Positions 6,175-14,108 of a stretch of DNA of 64,000 bases are shown in pieces. Below the pieces are notes generated by a model that worked only from the letters and a program-made list of their open reading frames with translations, was not told where the DNA came from and searched no databases. The number at the start of each line of letters is the position of its first letter. The first letter of the stretch is position 1. The DNA lies in contig JBBPII010000015.1 of the NCBI GenBank assembly GCA_038040385.1, forward strand, positions 1 through 64,000, in the 5' to 3' direction. Made by a program: the position numbers and the translations under genes. This DNA is from Gilichinskyi gelida. Lineage in GTDB: Bacteria; Acidobacteriota; Thermoanaerobaculia; Gp7-AA8.

Positions 6175-9111
6175 ATGAGCGAATGCCTGCCATTGTGGAA
6201 AGTCCTGCTTGCCGAATACAAGCATCTCTACCCCGGTGAGACGCTGAATCCTGAACCGGACAACCTCGACAAAGTCGTCGAACTGCTGCACAAGAAGGAT
6301 CGCGCCGCGCTCTGCATCTCTGGCGGCGGCATCCGCAGCGCGTCATTCGCGCTGGGAGTGATTCAGGGCCTGGCGAAGCTGGGCAAATCAGCGGCGGACA
6401 GCGTCCTGAACAAGATCGACTACCTCTCCACCGTCTCCGGCGGCGGCTATGTCGGTTCGTGGCTCTCAGGATGGGCCTGGCGCAAGGGGAAGATCGAGGC
6501 GGTCATCGACGAACTGCGCACCCCGACCGGCGACAAACTGAAGCCGGAGCCGCAACCAGTTCATCACCTCCGCGAATACAGCAACTACCTGACGCCGCAG
6601 CTCGGACTGCTGTCGGCGGATACCTGGGCATTCTTCGGCGCGTACTTCCGAAACCTGCTTCTGATGTTGCTGGTGCTGGTTCCGTTCTTCCTCGGGATCC
6701 TGGCCCTCCCGCGCCTGTTCGTCAGCCTTGCGGTGAACCAGCTGGGGATTCCCAACGACTGGTTCAAGTATGTCGCGGCCGGGTTGTTCTACTGGTCGCT
6801 GGCCTTCGTCGGTTTTACGCGACCCACGGCGAAGCCCACGCCGAAAACGAAGCTGTACAGCAACGGCACGTTCCAGATTCTCTGCCTCCTGCCGCTCTGC
6901 CTCTTTGCCGTCACGCTGGTCATCGCCCACGCCTGGTTTCCTCTCGACCAGTGGGGACACGGTCTCTTGAAAATGATCGTACTCGCCGTGGTGGGGACCG
7001 TTCTCTCATCGGCGATCTACACCATCCGCAAGATTCGCGCTGAATACGAGCTCCGTAAGACCGACCCAAAGCGTCCGCCCCAGCCGATCTGGATGAAACA
7101 GGTTGTGGAGCTCGTGGCCGCGGCGGTGAGCGGCACCCTTTTCGCCGTCATGGTGTACCAGTTCCTCATCCGGTTCGACTCCCGGCACCTGATGCCACAA
7201 GCCGACATCCTGGCCTGGGTAAACGGACGGGTGCCTCTTCTGAGCGATTCGACCGCTGCGTCGTACATCGTCTTCGGCGTTCCGCTGGTCATCCTCGCGC
7301 TGCTGTTGCAGTCGACGGTGTTCGTGGGCGGAACGGGACGGTTCAACGACGACTTCGACCGCGAATGGTGGGGCCGCGCCGCGGCGTGGGTGATCATCGC
7401 CGGGATCGGCTGGATCGTGATCACCGCGGTCGTCATCTACGGCCCGGTGGGCATCTACTACGCGCCGCGGACCATCGGTGCCATCGGCGGCGTCACCGGA
7501 CTCTTTGCCGTGGGGGCAGGGAAGAGCGGGAAGACCGGGGCAAAAGAGAAAGAAAAAGAAAAAAAGAGCACCACCGGCGCGATCACGAACATGCTCCTCG
7601 GGCTGGCGACGCCGATCTTCGCCCTCATCCTTCTCGCCGCTCTCTCGCTCGGCACCACCGTCGCGCTGCGCGCCTGTCTGGAGCGACGCGCCATCATCGT
7701 CCCGCGACCGGATCAGAGCAGCGAAGTCGCCTTCCTGCAGCGGATGTCGTGGACGTTCGAGCAGAAAGTCAACGCGACGCAAGTCGCTCCGAAGCGCGTC
7801 GCCGAACTTGGACCCGGCGAACAGAAGCTCAAGTCCATCGAGCACCCGGCGATGGAAGCAGACAAGCTCAACGGCCTCGACCACCTCCTGGTCGTCGAGA
7901 AGACGCCGTTGGCCACCTCGGCGGTCCTCGTCCTGGCGGCGATCCTCTTTGCCATCCTCGCCTCGTGGCTCATCGGCGTGAACCGCTTCTCGATGCATGC
8001 CCTCTACCGCGACCGCATCATCCGCGGCTACCTCGCCGCGTCGAACACCGATCGCAAAGAGAACCCCTTCACCGGTTTCGATCCGAACGACAACATTCCC
8101 ATCAAGGATCTTCAGTCGCTGCAGCGGCCGATTCACGTGGTGAACATGTGTCTCAACCTGACGAGCGGCGAGGACCTGGCGTGGCAGGAGCGGAAGGCGG
8201 AATCGTTCACCGCCTCGCCGCTGCACTGCGGCAGCCTCAATCTCGGCTACCGGCCGAGCGATGAGTACGGCGGTCCAAAGGGCATGAAGCTCGGCACGGC
8301 GGTGGGCATCTCCGGCGCGGCAGCCAGCCCGAACATGGGCTATCACTCCTCACCCGCGCTCGCGCTCCTTCTCACCTTCTTCAACGTCCGCCTCGGCTGG
8401 TGGCTGGGCAATCCGAAGAACGACACCACCTACAAGCTCGACAATCCGACGTCGTCGCTCAGACCGTTGCTGGCCGAGGCGCTCGGGATGTCCGGCAACA
8501 AGCATCCCTACATCTACCTGTCGGACGGCGGCCACTTCGAGAACCTCGGTTTCTATGAGATGGTGCTGCGCCGCTGCCGCCACATCATCGTCAGCGACGG
8601 CGGGTCCGACGCCGACTTCGTCTTCGAAGACCTCGGCAAAGCCATCCGGAAGATCTACATCGACTTCGGCATCCACGTGGTCATCGAGAAGATGGAGCTC
8701 TTCCCCCGCGCAACGGCGGAGGAGCACAAAGAGACCAGAAAGTACTGTGCGACCGGGCGCATCTTCTACGCCGACACAGACGGCAAAGGCGCGCCCGAAG
8801 GGACCTTCGTCTACATCAAGCCGGTCTTCTATGAGGATCAGCCGCGGGACATTTACAACTACGCGAAAACGAACGACACCTTTCCGCATCAGAGCACCGG
8901 CGATCAGTTCTTCAGCGAGTCGCAACTGGAGAGCTACCGCAAGCTCGGCGAGTACGCCGTCAACCAGATCTGCAAGGTCGACCCCATCGAGGAGAAAAAG
9001 GCGCGCACGCGGCAGAATGAGATCAACACTGTCGAAGAGTTCATCACCGAAGCAGGGAAGTACGCCAACCCGGTGACGACATCGATGCCGGCGCAGAACC
9101 CGACTTCGTGA
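6175..9111 (+). CDS. patatin-like phospholipase with large membrane insertion
   Basis: This gene encodes 978 residues. The patatin elements are split. The oxyanion loop GGGIRS is at residues 50-55 and the nucleophile is in STVSGGGYVGSW (Ser about 88). The catalytic Asp lies in SDGGHFENLG near residue 783. Between them lie about nine hydrophobic helices (roughly residues 158-425, 475-500 and 580-605) and a charged cytosolic stretch rich in KEKEKE. The fold would hydrolyse phospholipid acyl chains, here as a membrane-embedded enzyme. An AAGGAG ribosome binding site lies about 11 nt before the ATG. The next gene begins 13 nt downstream. Confidence 0.85.
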   Translation: MSECLPLWKVLLAEYKHLYPGETLNPEPDNLDKVVELLHKKDRAALCISGGGIRSASFALGVIQGLAKLGKSAADSVLNKIDYLSTVSGGGYVGSWLSGWAWRKGKIEAVIDELRTPTGDKLKPEPQPVHHLREYSNYLTPQLGLLSADTWAFFGAYFRNLLLMLLVLVPFFLGILALPRLFVSLAVNQLGIPNDWFKYVAAGLFYWSLAFVGFTRPTAKPTPKTKLYSNGTFQILCLLPLCLFAVTLVIAHAWFPLDQWGHGLLKMIVLAVVGTVLSSAIYTIRKIRAEYELRKTDPKRPPQPIWMKQVVELVAAAVSGTLFAVMVYQFLIRFDSRHLMPQADILAWVNGRVPLLSDSTAASYIVFGVPLVILALLLQSTVFVGGTGRFNDDFDREWWGRAAAWVIIAGIGWIVITAVVIYGPVGIYYAPRTIGAIGGVTGLFAVGAGKSGKTGAKEKEKEKKSTTGAITNMLLGLATPIFALILLAALSLGTTVALRACLERRAIIVPRPDQSSEVAFLQRMSWTFEQKVNATQVAPKRVAELGPGEQKLKSIEHPAMEADKLNGLDHLLVVEKTPLATSAVLVLAAILFAILASWLIGVNRFSMHALYRDRIIRGYLAASNTDRKENPFTGFDPNDNIPIKDLQSLQRPIHVVNMCLNLTSGEDLAWQERKAESFTASPLHCGSLNLGYRPSDEYGGPKGMKLGTAVGISGAAASPNMGYHSSPALALLLTFFNVRLGWWLGNPKNDTTYKLDNPTSSLRPLLAEALGMSGNKHPYIYLSDGGHFENLGFYEMVLRRCRHIIVSDGGSDADFVFEDLGKAIRKIYIDFGIHVVIEKMELFPRATAEEHKETRKYCATGRIFYADTDGKGAPEGTFVYIKPVFYEDQPRDIYNYAKTNDTFPHQSTGDQFFSESQLESYRKLGEYAVNQICKVDPIEEKKARTRQNEINTVEEFITEAGKYANPVTTSMPAQNPTS

Positions 9112-9124
9112 TACGTAGTGCGTC

Positions 9125-9481
9125 TTGGGCCTGCTCTACCGCATCGCCGCGGACGCCGTGGCGCTCCTGCACCTCGGCTTCATCCTGTTCGTCGTCCTCG
9201 GCGGGCTGCTGGTGCTCCGCCGGCCTGCACTGAAATGGCTGCACCTGCCGGCGGCGTTGTGGGGCGTGCTGATCGAATTCGGTGGTTGGATCTGCCCGCT
9301 GACGCGATATGAGAATCTGTTCCGCGCGCGGGCGGGGGTGGCGGGCTACGGCGGCGGTTTCGTCGAGCACTACGTCGTCTCCCTGATCTACCCCGCCGGC
9401 CTGACCCGCGGCCTCGAGCTCGTCCTCGGCGCCGCTGTATTAATCATCAATATAGTTGTCTATGTGAGAGTATTTCGCTGA
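9125..9481 (+). CDS. DUF2784 domain membrane protein
   Basis: This gene encodes 118 residues with three to four membrane helices. The DUF2784 signature is visible: an N-terminal DAVALLHLGFILFVVLGG, a central LWGVLIEFGGWICPLT and a C-terminal helix. Function is unknown in the family. The only possible start is TTG at 9125, because an in-frame stop lies just upstream. The stop overlaps the next start as TGATG, so it is probably translationally coupled to the helicase gene. Confidence 0.8.
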   Translation: MGLLYRIAADAVALLHLGFILFVVLGGLLVLRRPALKWLHLPAALWGVLIEFGGWICPLTRYENLFRARAGVAGYGGGFVEHYVVSLIYPAGLTRGLELVLGAAVLIINIVVYVRVFR

Positions 9482-10683
9482 TGCATTCAGTCGCCATTCC
9501 GCAGCACCCGGTCAAAACGACCGACAAACCGTTCTCCTCGCTCGGGCTCAGCGCCGACGTCCTCGACGTCGTCGGCAAGATCGGCTTCGAGCATCCCACC
9601 CCCATCCAGGCCGCGGTGATCCCCACCGCCCTCTCCGGCGCCGACGTCATCGGCCTGGCGCAGACCGGCTCGGGCAAGACCGCGGCCTTCGTCCTGCCGC
9701 TGGCCGAGCGTCTCACCCACGGCGGCGGCGTGCGCGGGCTGATCCTCTCGCCGACGCGCGAGATCGCTCTGCAGACCAAGGCCTTCCTCGACCTCTTCGG
9801 CCAGCATCACCAGTTGAAGACCGCCTGCCTCATCGGCGGCGTGAAGCTCGGCCCGCAGACCGACGCGCTGCGCGCCAAGCCGGACATCGTGGTGGCCACG
9901 CCGGGGCGCCTGCTCGACCACGTACGGCAGCGCCACGTCGCCCTCGACTCCATCGAAGTCCTGGTCCTCGACGAGGCCGACCACATGCTGGACCTCGGAT
10001 TTCTCCCCCAGATGCGCGACATCCTCCGCCAGCTTCCGCGCCAGCGGCAGACCATGATGTTCTCCGCGACCATGCCCGACTCCATCGAGATGATCGCCCG
10101 CGACTTCATGCGCGATCCGGTGCGCATCGACATCACTCCCGAAGGGGGCGCGGCCGAGGGGATCAGCCACCGGCTGTACCTGGTCAAGGAGGAGGACAAG
10201 CGCAACGCCCTCCTCGCGCTGCTCGATGAGGAGCTCGGCAGCACCCTGGTCTTCGTCCGGCGGAAGATCGACGCCGAGTGGCTGTACCACATCCTCAAAC
10301 AGAAGGGACACCCGGTCACCCGCATGCACGCCGATCGCTCGCAGGGGAAGCGCGTGCAGGCGCTGGAGGGATTCCGCGAGGGGCAGCACCGCATCCTGGT
10401 GGCCACCGACATCGCCGGCCGCGGCATCGACGTCCCCGGCATCACCCACGTCATCAACTTCGACATCCCGGAGAACGTCGAGGACTATGTGCACCGCGGC
10501 GGGCGTACCGCGCGCGGCGCCGCGCTGGGGATCGAGTCGACCATCTGCACCTGGCAGGACGTGCCGATGGTGCGGCAGATCGAAGCCATCCTCGGCGAGA
10601 AGATCCCGCGCTGCACGGTGGCGGGCATCGAGCCATGGGTGGAGAGCGAGCGGACGGCGGCGAAGCGGCGGAGTCGAGTGTAG
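9481..10683 (+). CDS. DEAD-box RNA helicase
   Basis: This gene encodes 400 residues covering a complete two-domain DEAD-box core without the long basic tail of RhlE-type proteins. Motifs in order: the Q motif (FEHPTPIQ), AQTGSGKT, PTREIALQ, TPGRLLDH, DEAD, SAT, VFVRRK, ATDIAGRGIDVPGI, and a motif VI reading VHRGGRTARG where VHRIGRTGR is common. The HRxGRxxR arginines are kept. It is expected to unwind short RNA duplexes in ribosome assembly or mRNA decay. The start overlaps the stop of the DUF2784 gene. Confidence 0.92.
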   Translation: MHSVAIPQHPVKTTDKPFSSLGLSADVLDVVGKIGFEHPTPIQAAVIPTALSGADVIGLAQTGSGKTAAFVLPLAERLTHGGGVRGLILSPTREIALQTKAFLDLFGQHHQLKTACLIGGVKLGPQTDALRAKPDIVVATPGRLLDHVRQRHVALDSIEVLVLDEADHMLDLGFLPQMRDILRQLPRQRQTMMFSATMPDSIEMIARDFMRDPVRIDITPEGGAAEGISHRLYLVKEEDKRNALLALLDEELGSTLVFVRRKIDAEWLYHILKQKGHPVTRMHADRSQGKRVQALEGFREGQHRILVATDIAGRGIDVPGITHVINFDIPENVEDYVHRGGRTARGAALGIESTICTWQDVPMVRQIEAILGEKIPRCTVAGIEPWVESERTAAKRRSRV

Positions 10684-10796
10684 CCGCGGCCCTCACCCGG
10701 CCCTTCGGGCCACCCTCTCCCGCACGCGGGAGAGGGGCTACGTTGTCCTTCTCCCGCTTGCGGGAGAAGGTGCCGCGAAGCGGCGGATGAGGGTCG
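10684..10796. repeat. REP-like palindrome pair, family A copy 1
   Basis: Two adjacent hairpins follow the helicase stop. The first has the core CTCTCCCGC / GCGGGAGAG and the second CTTCTCCCGC / GCGGGAGAAG. They are flanked by CCCTCACCCGGCC and GGCGGATGAGGG. The same composite element recurs at 26824, 28549 and 57031, always at gene 3' ends. It may serve as a transcription end signal or an mRNA stabiliser. Confidence 0.8.
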
Positions 10797-10798
10797 TG

Positions 10799-11089
10799 TC
10801 AGTCGCCGTCGCTCGTCGAAAACCCCGTCACGCCGATCGGCACGACGCCTTCCTTCGGCGTCGAACCGCGCTGCCGGCTGGCCTCGATCTTCGCTTCCCC
10901 CTCGCCGGTCACCGGCGTGACGCGCGTGGTCATCTGCGCGCGGGCGCTGGCGAGGTACACCTTCACGCCTTTCTCGGCGTAGATCTGCGCGATCTCCATC
11001 TCGTCGGCGTCGATGACGATGTAGTCGTCGATGCGGGTGGAGTAGATGGCGAACTTCCCGTTGGTCTGTTTGTCGATGCGCCAGCTCAT
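10799..11089 (-). CDS. small hypothetical protein coupled to the TonB receptor
   Basis: This gene encodes 96 residues with no signal peptide. The first half reads like a small beta-rich domain (KFAIYSTRIDDYIVIDADEMEI, then KGVKVYLASARAQM), and the tail is Gly/Thr-rich. The ATG overlaps the stop codon of the TonB receptor gene (TGATG), so it should be co-translated. I do not recognise the family. Confidence 0.6.
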   Translation of the reverse strand: MSWRIDKQTNGKFAIYSTRIDDYIVIDADEMEIAQIYAEKGVKVYLASARAQMTTRVTPVTGEGEAKIEASRQRGSTPKEGVVPIGVTGFSTSDGD

Positions 11090-12903
11090 CAGCGCAAGCG
11101 TAGCCCAATGCGCGCCGCGCGCGGCTGGCCGAGGGTGATGACGGGCGTGGCGGCGGTCTCGACCCGACGGTCGAAGAGGTTCTCGACGGCGACGATGGCG
11201 TCGACGCGCGGCGCGATCGGCCTGGCGGCGAAGACGTCGGCCACAAAGGTGCCGCGCAGCGGGAGTTGGTTCAGATCGTCGTCGAACTGCATGGCGGACC
11301 AGCGCAGTTGCGCGCCGACGTTGTCGAATCGCACCTGCAGCGTGGCCTGGTGCCGCGGCACCTGCGGCGGGCGCTTGCCGGTGGAGAGCCTGGCGTCGGT
11401 CGACAGCCAGCCGGCGTCGATGGTCCAGCGCGCGCCGAGGCGCTGCTCGAAGTCGATCTCCGCGCCGCGCGAGCGGCTACTGCCGAAGTTCTCGCGCCGG
11501 CGGGTGATGAGCGCCGGCGTCACCAACAGCGTGACGTTGGCGATGGTGTCGGTGGTGGTCATGGAGAAGAGCGTCGCGCGGAGCGGGCCGCTGCGCACGC
11601 CCACTTCGAAGGCGGAGAGGCGTTCCGGGCCGAGTTGGTCGTTCGCCTGGGTGACGACGTTGCCGACGCGGAACCCGCGAATCAGCTCGTTGAGCGTCGG
11701 AGCGCGGAAGGCGCGGTAGGCGGCGGCGGTGAGGGCGAGGCGGTCGGTGGCGCGGAACAGCAGCGTGGCGCGCGGACTCCAGGCGGTGTCGCGCCATCGG
11801 TCGACGCGCAGCGCTGCGGTGGCGGTCAGGCGCGGGCCGAGGGTCATCACATCCTCGACGTACGCCGCGCCGGTCCGCTGCCGGCCGGAGACGCGCGTCG
11901 CCCCCTCGTCGCTCGCGCCGCTCACCTCCCGCCCTTCCGCCCCGGCGATGATGACGTGGCGTCCGCGCGCCGAGGCGAACCACTGCGCCGACGCGCCGCG
12001 GCCGGTGGAGGGGACGCGCTGATCGACGGTCAGCCGCTCCGATCGCCGGTCGGCGGCGATGGCGGAGAAGGTCTGCCGGTAGTCCTGGTCGCTGGCGTAC
12101 GCGCGGATCGCGAGCGCGGGGAGGTCGGCGCCGAGCGTGAGCTGCCGAATGGTGGTGTCGTTGATCTGCAGCGGCGTCCCGTTGTTGCGCGACTCCCGAT
12201 AGTGCGAGGCGCGGAGGAAGACGCCGCCGCGCCCGACGGTGGCGTCGACGGCGGTGTGCCGCGAGTCCGCGGGGCGATCGACGGCGCCGCGCTGCGAGGG
12301 CTGGACGAGGATGTAGCCATCGGTGGCGAAGAGGTCCGCGGCGAGGCTGGCACGCCAGTCGCCGCGCGTCGTGGCCACGTAGAGTTGGCCGTCGGCCGTT
12401 TGCTGTTGACCGTAAGAAATGTCGGCGCTCACCGCTTCGTCCGCGCGGCGGATGAACTGCACCACCCCACCCATCGCTCCGCTGCCGTAGAGATCGGAGG
12501 CCCCGCCCCGGACGATCTCCACCCGCTCGATGGCCACGCGCGGCACGCGGCCCCAGTAGATCCACCCGCCGAACGGATCGTTGAGTGGCACGCCGTCGTC
12601 GAGCACCAGGGCCCGCGAGGCGCCGCTGGCCCCCAGACCGCGCAACGAAACGCCCTGCGTGGTCGGATTCGCCGTGCGGCTCCCCGCGCGGCGGAAAAGG
12701 GTGAAGCCGGGCACCTGGCGCAACGCGTCGTCGACAGTCGCCGCGGCGGTGCTGGCGAGCGCCTGGCGCGAGATCACCACCACGCTCGCCGGGGTGTCGG
12801 CCAAACGCGATTTCGTTTTGGTGGCGGTGACGGTGATCTCGGAGTGGTGAGTGCTGAGTGCTGGGTCCTGAGTGAGGGCGATCAGGACAAAGATTGTCAG
12901 CAC
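11089..12903 (-). CDS. TonB-dependent outer-membrane receptor
   Basis: This gene encodes 604 residues, compact for the family. After a short signal peptide comes the TonB-box-like EITVTATK, then the plug domain (PASVVVISRQAL, LRQVPGFTLFRRAGSRTANPTTQGVSLRGLGASGASRALVLDDGVPLNDPFGGWIYWGRVP, IERVEIVRGGASDLYGSGAMGGVVQ). A beta-barrel follows, ending in LRLR rather than the usual aromatic residue. It should import a ligand such as a siderophore, cobalamin or sugar; the substrate is not evident. I chose the GTG at 12903 because it opens the signal peptide and TAGAAT lies 7 nt upstream (12911-12916). Two half-arrays of 7-mers lie inside the coding sequence (12841-12875 and 12384-12412). Confidence 0.85.
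   Translation of the reverse strand: MLTIFVLIALTQDPALSTHHSEITVTATKTKSRLADTPASVVVISRQALASTAAATVDDALRQVPGFTLFRRAGSRTANPTTQGVSLRGLGASGASRALVLDDGVPLNDPFGGWIYWGRVPRVAIERVEIVRGGASDLYGSGAMGGVVQFIRRADEAVSADISYGQQQTADGQLYVATTRGDWRASLAADLFATDGYILVQPSQRGAVDRPADSRHTAVDATVGRGGVFLRASHYRESRNNGTPLQINDTTIRQLTLGADLPALAIRAYASDQDYRQTFSAIAADRRSERLTVDQRVPSTGRGASAQWFASARGRHVIIAGAEGREVSGASDEGATRVSGRQRTGAAYVEDVMTLGPRLTATAALRVDRWRDTAWSPRATLLFRATDRLALTAAAYRAFRAPTLNELIRGFRVGNVVTQANDQLGPERLSAFEVGVRSGPLRATLFSMTTTDTIANVTLLVTPALITRRRENFGSSRSRGAEIDFEQRLGARWTIDAGWLSTDARLSTGKRPPQVPRHQATLQVRFDNVGAQLRWSAMQFDDDLNQLPLRGTFVADVFAARPIAPRVDAIVAVENLFDRRVETAATPVITLGQPRAARIGLRLR
12841..12875. repeat. heptamer half-array inside TonB receptor start
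   Basis: Degenerate 7-mers (GAGTGGT, GAGTGCT twice, GGGTCCT, GAGTGAG) run through the codons encoding the end of the signal peptide and the TonB box of the receptor. The units match those of array H6 at 54805. Only one arm is present, so no hairpin forms here. Confidence 0.6.
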
Positions 12904-12961
12904 GCGCGGGATTCTACCGGCCGTGGTGGGGTCTGACACCATAGGCGCGTTCTTTGCGTGG

Positions 12962-12967
12962 TAAAGT
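12962..12967 (+). promoter_or_regulatory. candidate leaderless -10 element (TAAAGT)
   Basis: TAAAGT lies 7 nt before the ATG at 12975, placing a predicted transcription start at or next to the start codon. No Shine-Dalgarno sequence is present. On the opposite strand TAGAAT (12911-12916) does the same for the divergent TonB receptor gene. Confidence 0.5.
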
Positions 12968-12974
12968 ACTTGCC

Positions 12975-14108
12975 ATGTATGACGTTTTCGTTGCCGGCGC
13001 TGGACTCGCTGGCTTACAGGTCGCGCGGCTGCTCGCACTCCGCGGGTTGCGTGTGGCGCTGGCGGATCGCAAGGGCTCGGTCGCCGACAGCGTGCACACC
13101 ACCGGCATCTTCGTCCGCAAGACGTGGCAGGACTTTCCGCTGCCCGAGGAGCAGCTCGGGCGGGCCATCCGCGAGGTGGTGCTCTACTCCCCCGCCCGCC
13201 GCCCCCTCTCCCTCACCGCCGCCCGCGACGAGTTCCGCGTCGGGCGCATGAGCTGGATCTACCTCTACCTTTTGGAGAGCTGCGTGCGGGCGGGAGTCAC
13301 ATGGATGCCCTCGACTCGTCTACTGCGCGTGGAGGGGTCTGACCCCATCGTCGCGCGGGGCGGGCGGGAGGAGCGGGTGGCGGCCCGGTTCGTCATCGGG
13401 GCGGACGGCCCGCGGTCGGCGGTGGCGCGGGAGCTGGGGCTCGATCGCAACAAGGAGTTTCTGGTGGGGCTGGAAGATGTCGTGGGCGGCGGCGGCGTGC
13501 CGGCACTGCACTGTTTTCTCGATCCGCGCCTGGCGCCGGGCTACATCGCCTGGGTGGTGGACGACGGCGTGGAGAAACACGTCGGTGTCGCCGGCTACCG
13601 CGACCGCTTCGATCCGGCGGCCTCGCTGGACCGCTTCCGCCGCAGCGTGCCGCAGCTCGCGGGCGGGCGGGTGGTGGAGCGGCGCGGCGGGCTCATTCCA
13701 GTGGGCGGGATCCTCCGCCGCATCGCCAACCGGCACGGGCTGCTGGTCGGCGACGCGGCCGGCGCCGTCTCGCCGCTCACGGCGGGCGGTCTCGACGCGG
13801 CGCTGCGTCTCTCGAGCTTCGCGGCCGTGGTGGCGGCGGAGTATCTGGAGTCGGGCGATGAACGGGCGCTCGCGGCGTACGACGGCAGCCGATTCCGCGC
13901 CCGCTTCTTCGCCCGCCGCTGGATGCGCAAGGCGATCCGGGTCATCGATCACCCACTGCTCATCGAGCTGGCCTGCGCTGCTCTGCGCGCCACGCCGCTG
14001 CGGGCGCTCTTGGAGCACGTCTTCTTCGGACGCGGATCGTTTCCGGAGATCACTCCACCGTTACCGTCGTCCGCTCGCCGGCCGCGATCATCACCGGCAG
14101 GCGCTTGA
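12975..14108 (+). CDS. FAD-dependent oxidoreductase, geranylgeranyl-reductase-like
   Basis: This gene encodes 377 residues. The Rossmann motif VAGAGLAGLQVARLLALRG opens the protein. The class signature GADGPRSAVARELGL follows in the middle, with HGLLVGDAAGAVSPLTAGGLDAALR near residue 250. This order fits the PHBH-fold group that includes geranylgeranyl reductases and related flavin monooxygenases. The substrate cannot be read from sequence. The ATG at 12975 immediately precedes the Rossmann strand. The last 59 nt overlap the 3' end of the convergent repeat-protein gene, so the poorly structured C-terminus is encoded in shared DNA. Confidence 0.82.
   Translation: MYDVFVAGAGLAGLQVARLLALRGLRVALADRKGSVADSVHTTGIFVRKTWQDFPLPEEQLGRAIREVVLYSPARRPLSLTAARDEFRVGRMSWIYLYLLESCVRAGVTWMPSTRLLRVEGSDPIVARGGREERVAARFVIGADGPRSAVARELGLDRNKEFLVGLEDVVGGGGVPALHCFLDPRLAPGYIAWVVDDGVEKHVGVAGYRDRFDPAASLDRFRRSVPQLAGGRVVERRGGLIPVGGILRRIANRHGLLVGDAAGAVSPLTAGGLDAALRLSSFAAVVAAEYLESGDERALAAYDGSRFRARFFARRWMRKAIRVIDHPLLIELACAALRATPLRALLEHVFFGRGSFPEITPPLPSSARRPRSSPAGA

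Noticed and set aside
10684..10796. Simple rho-independent terminator after the helicase gene
   Set aside because: The hairpins lack T-runs and recur as a dispersed composite repeat, so I list them as repeats with possible terminator function.
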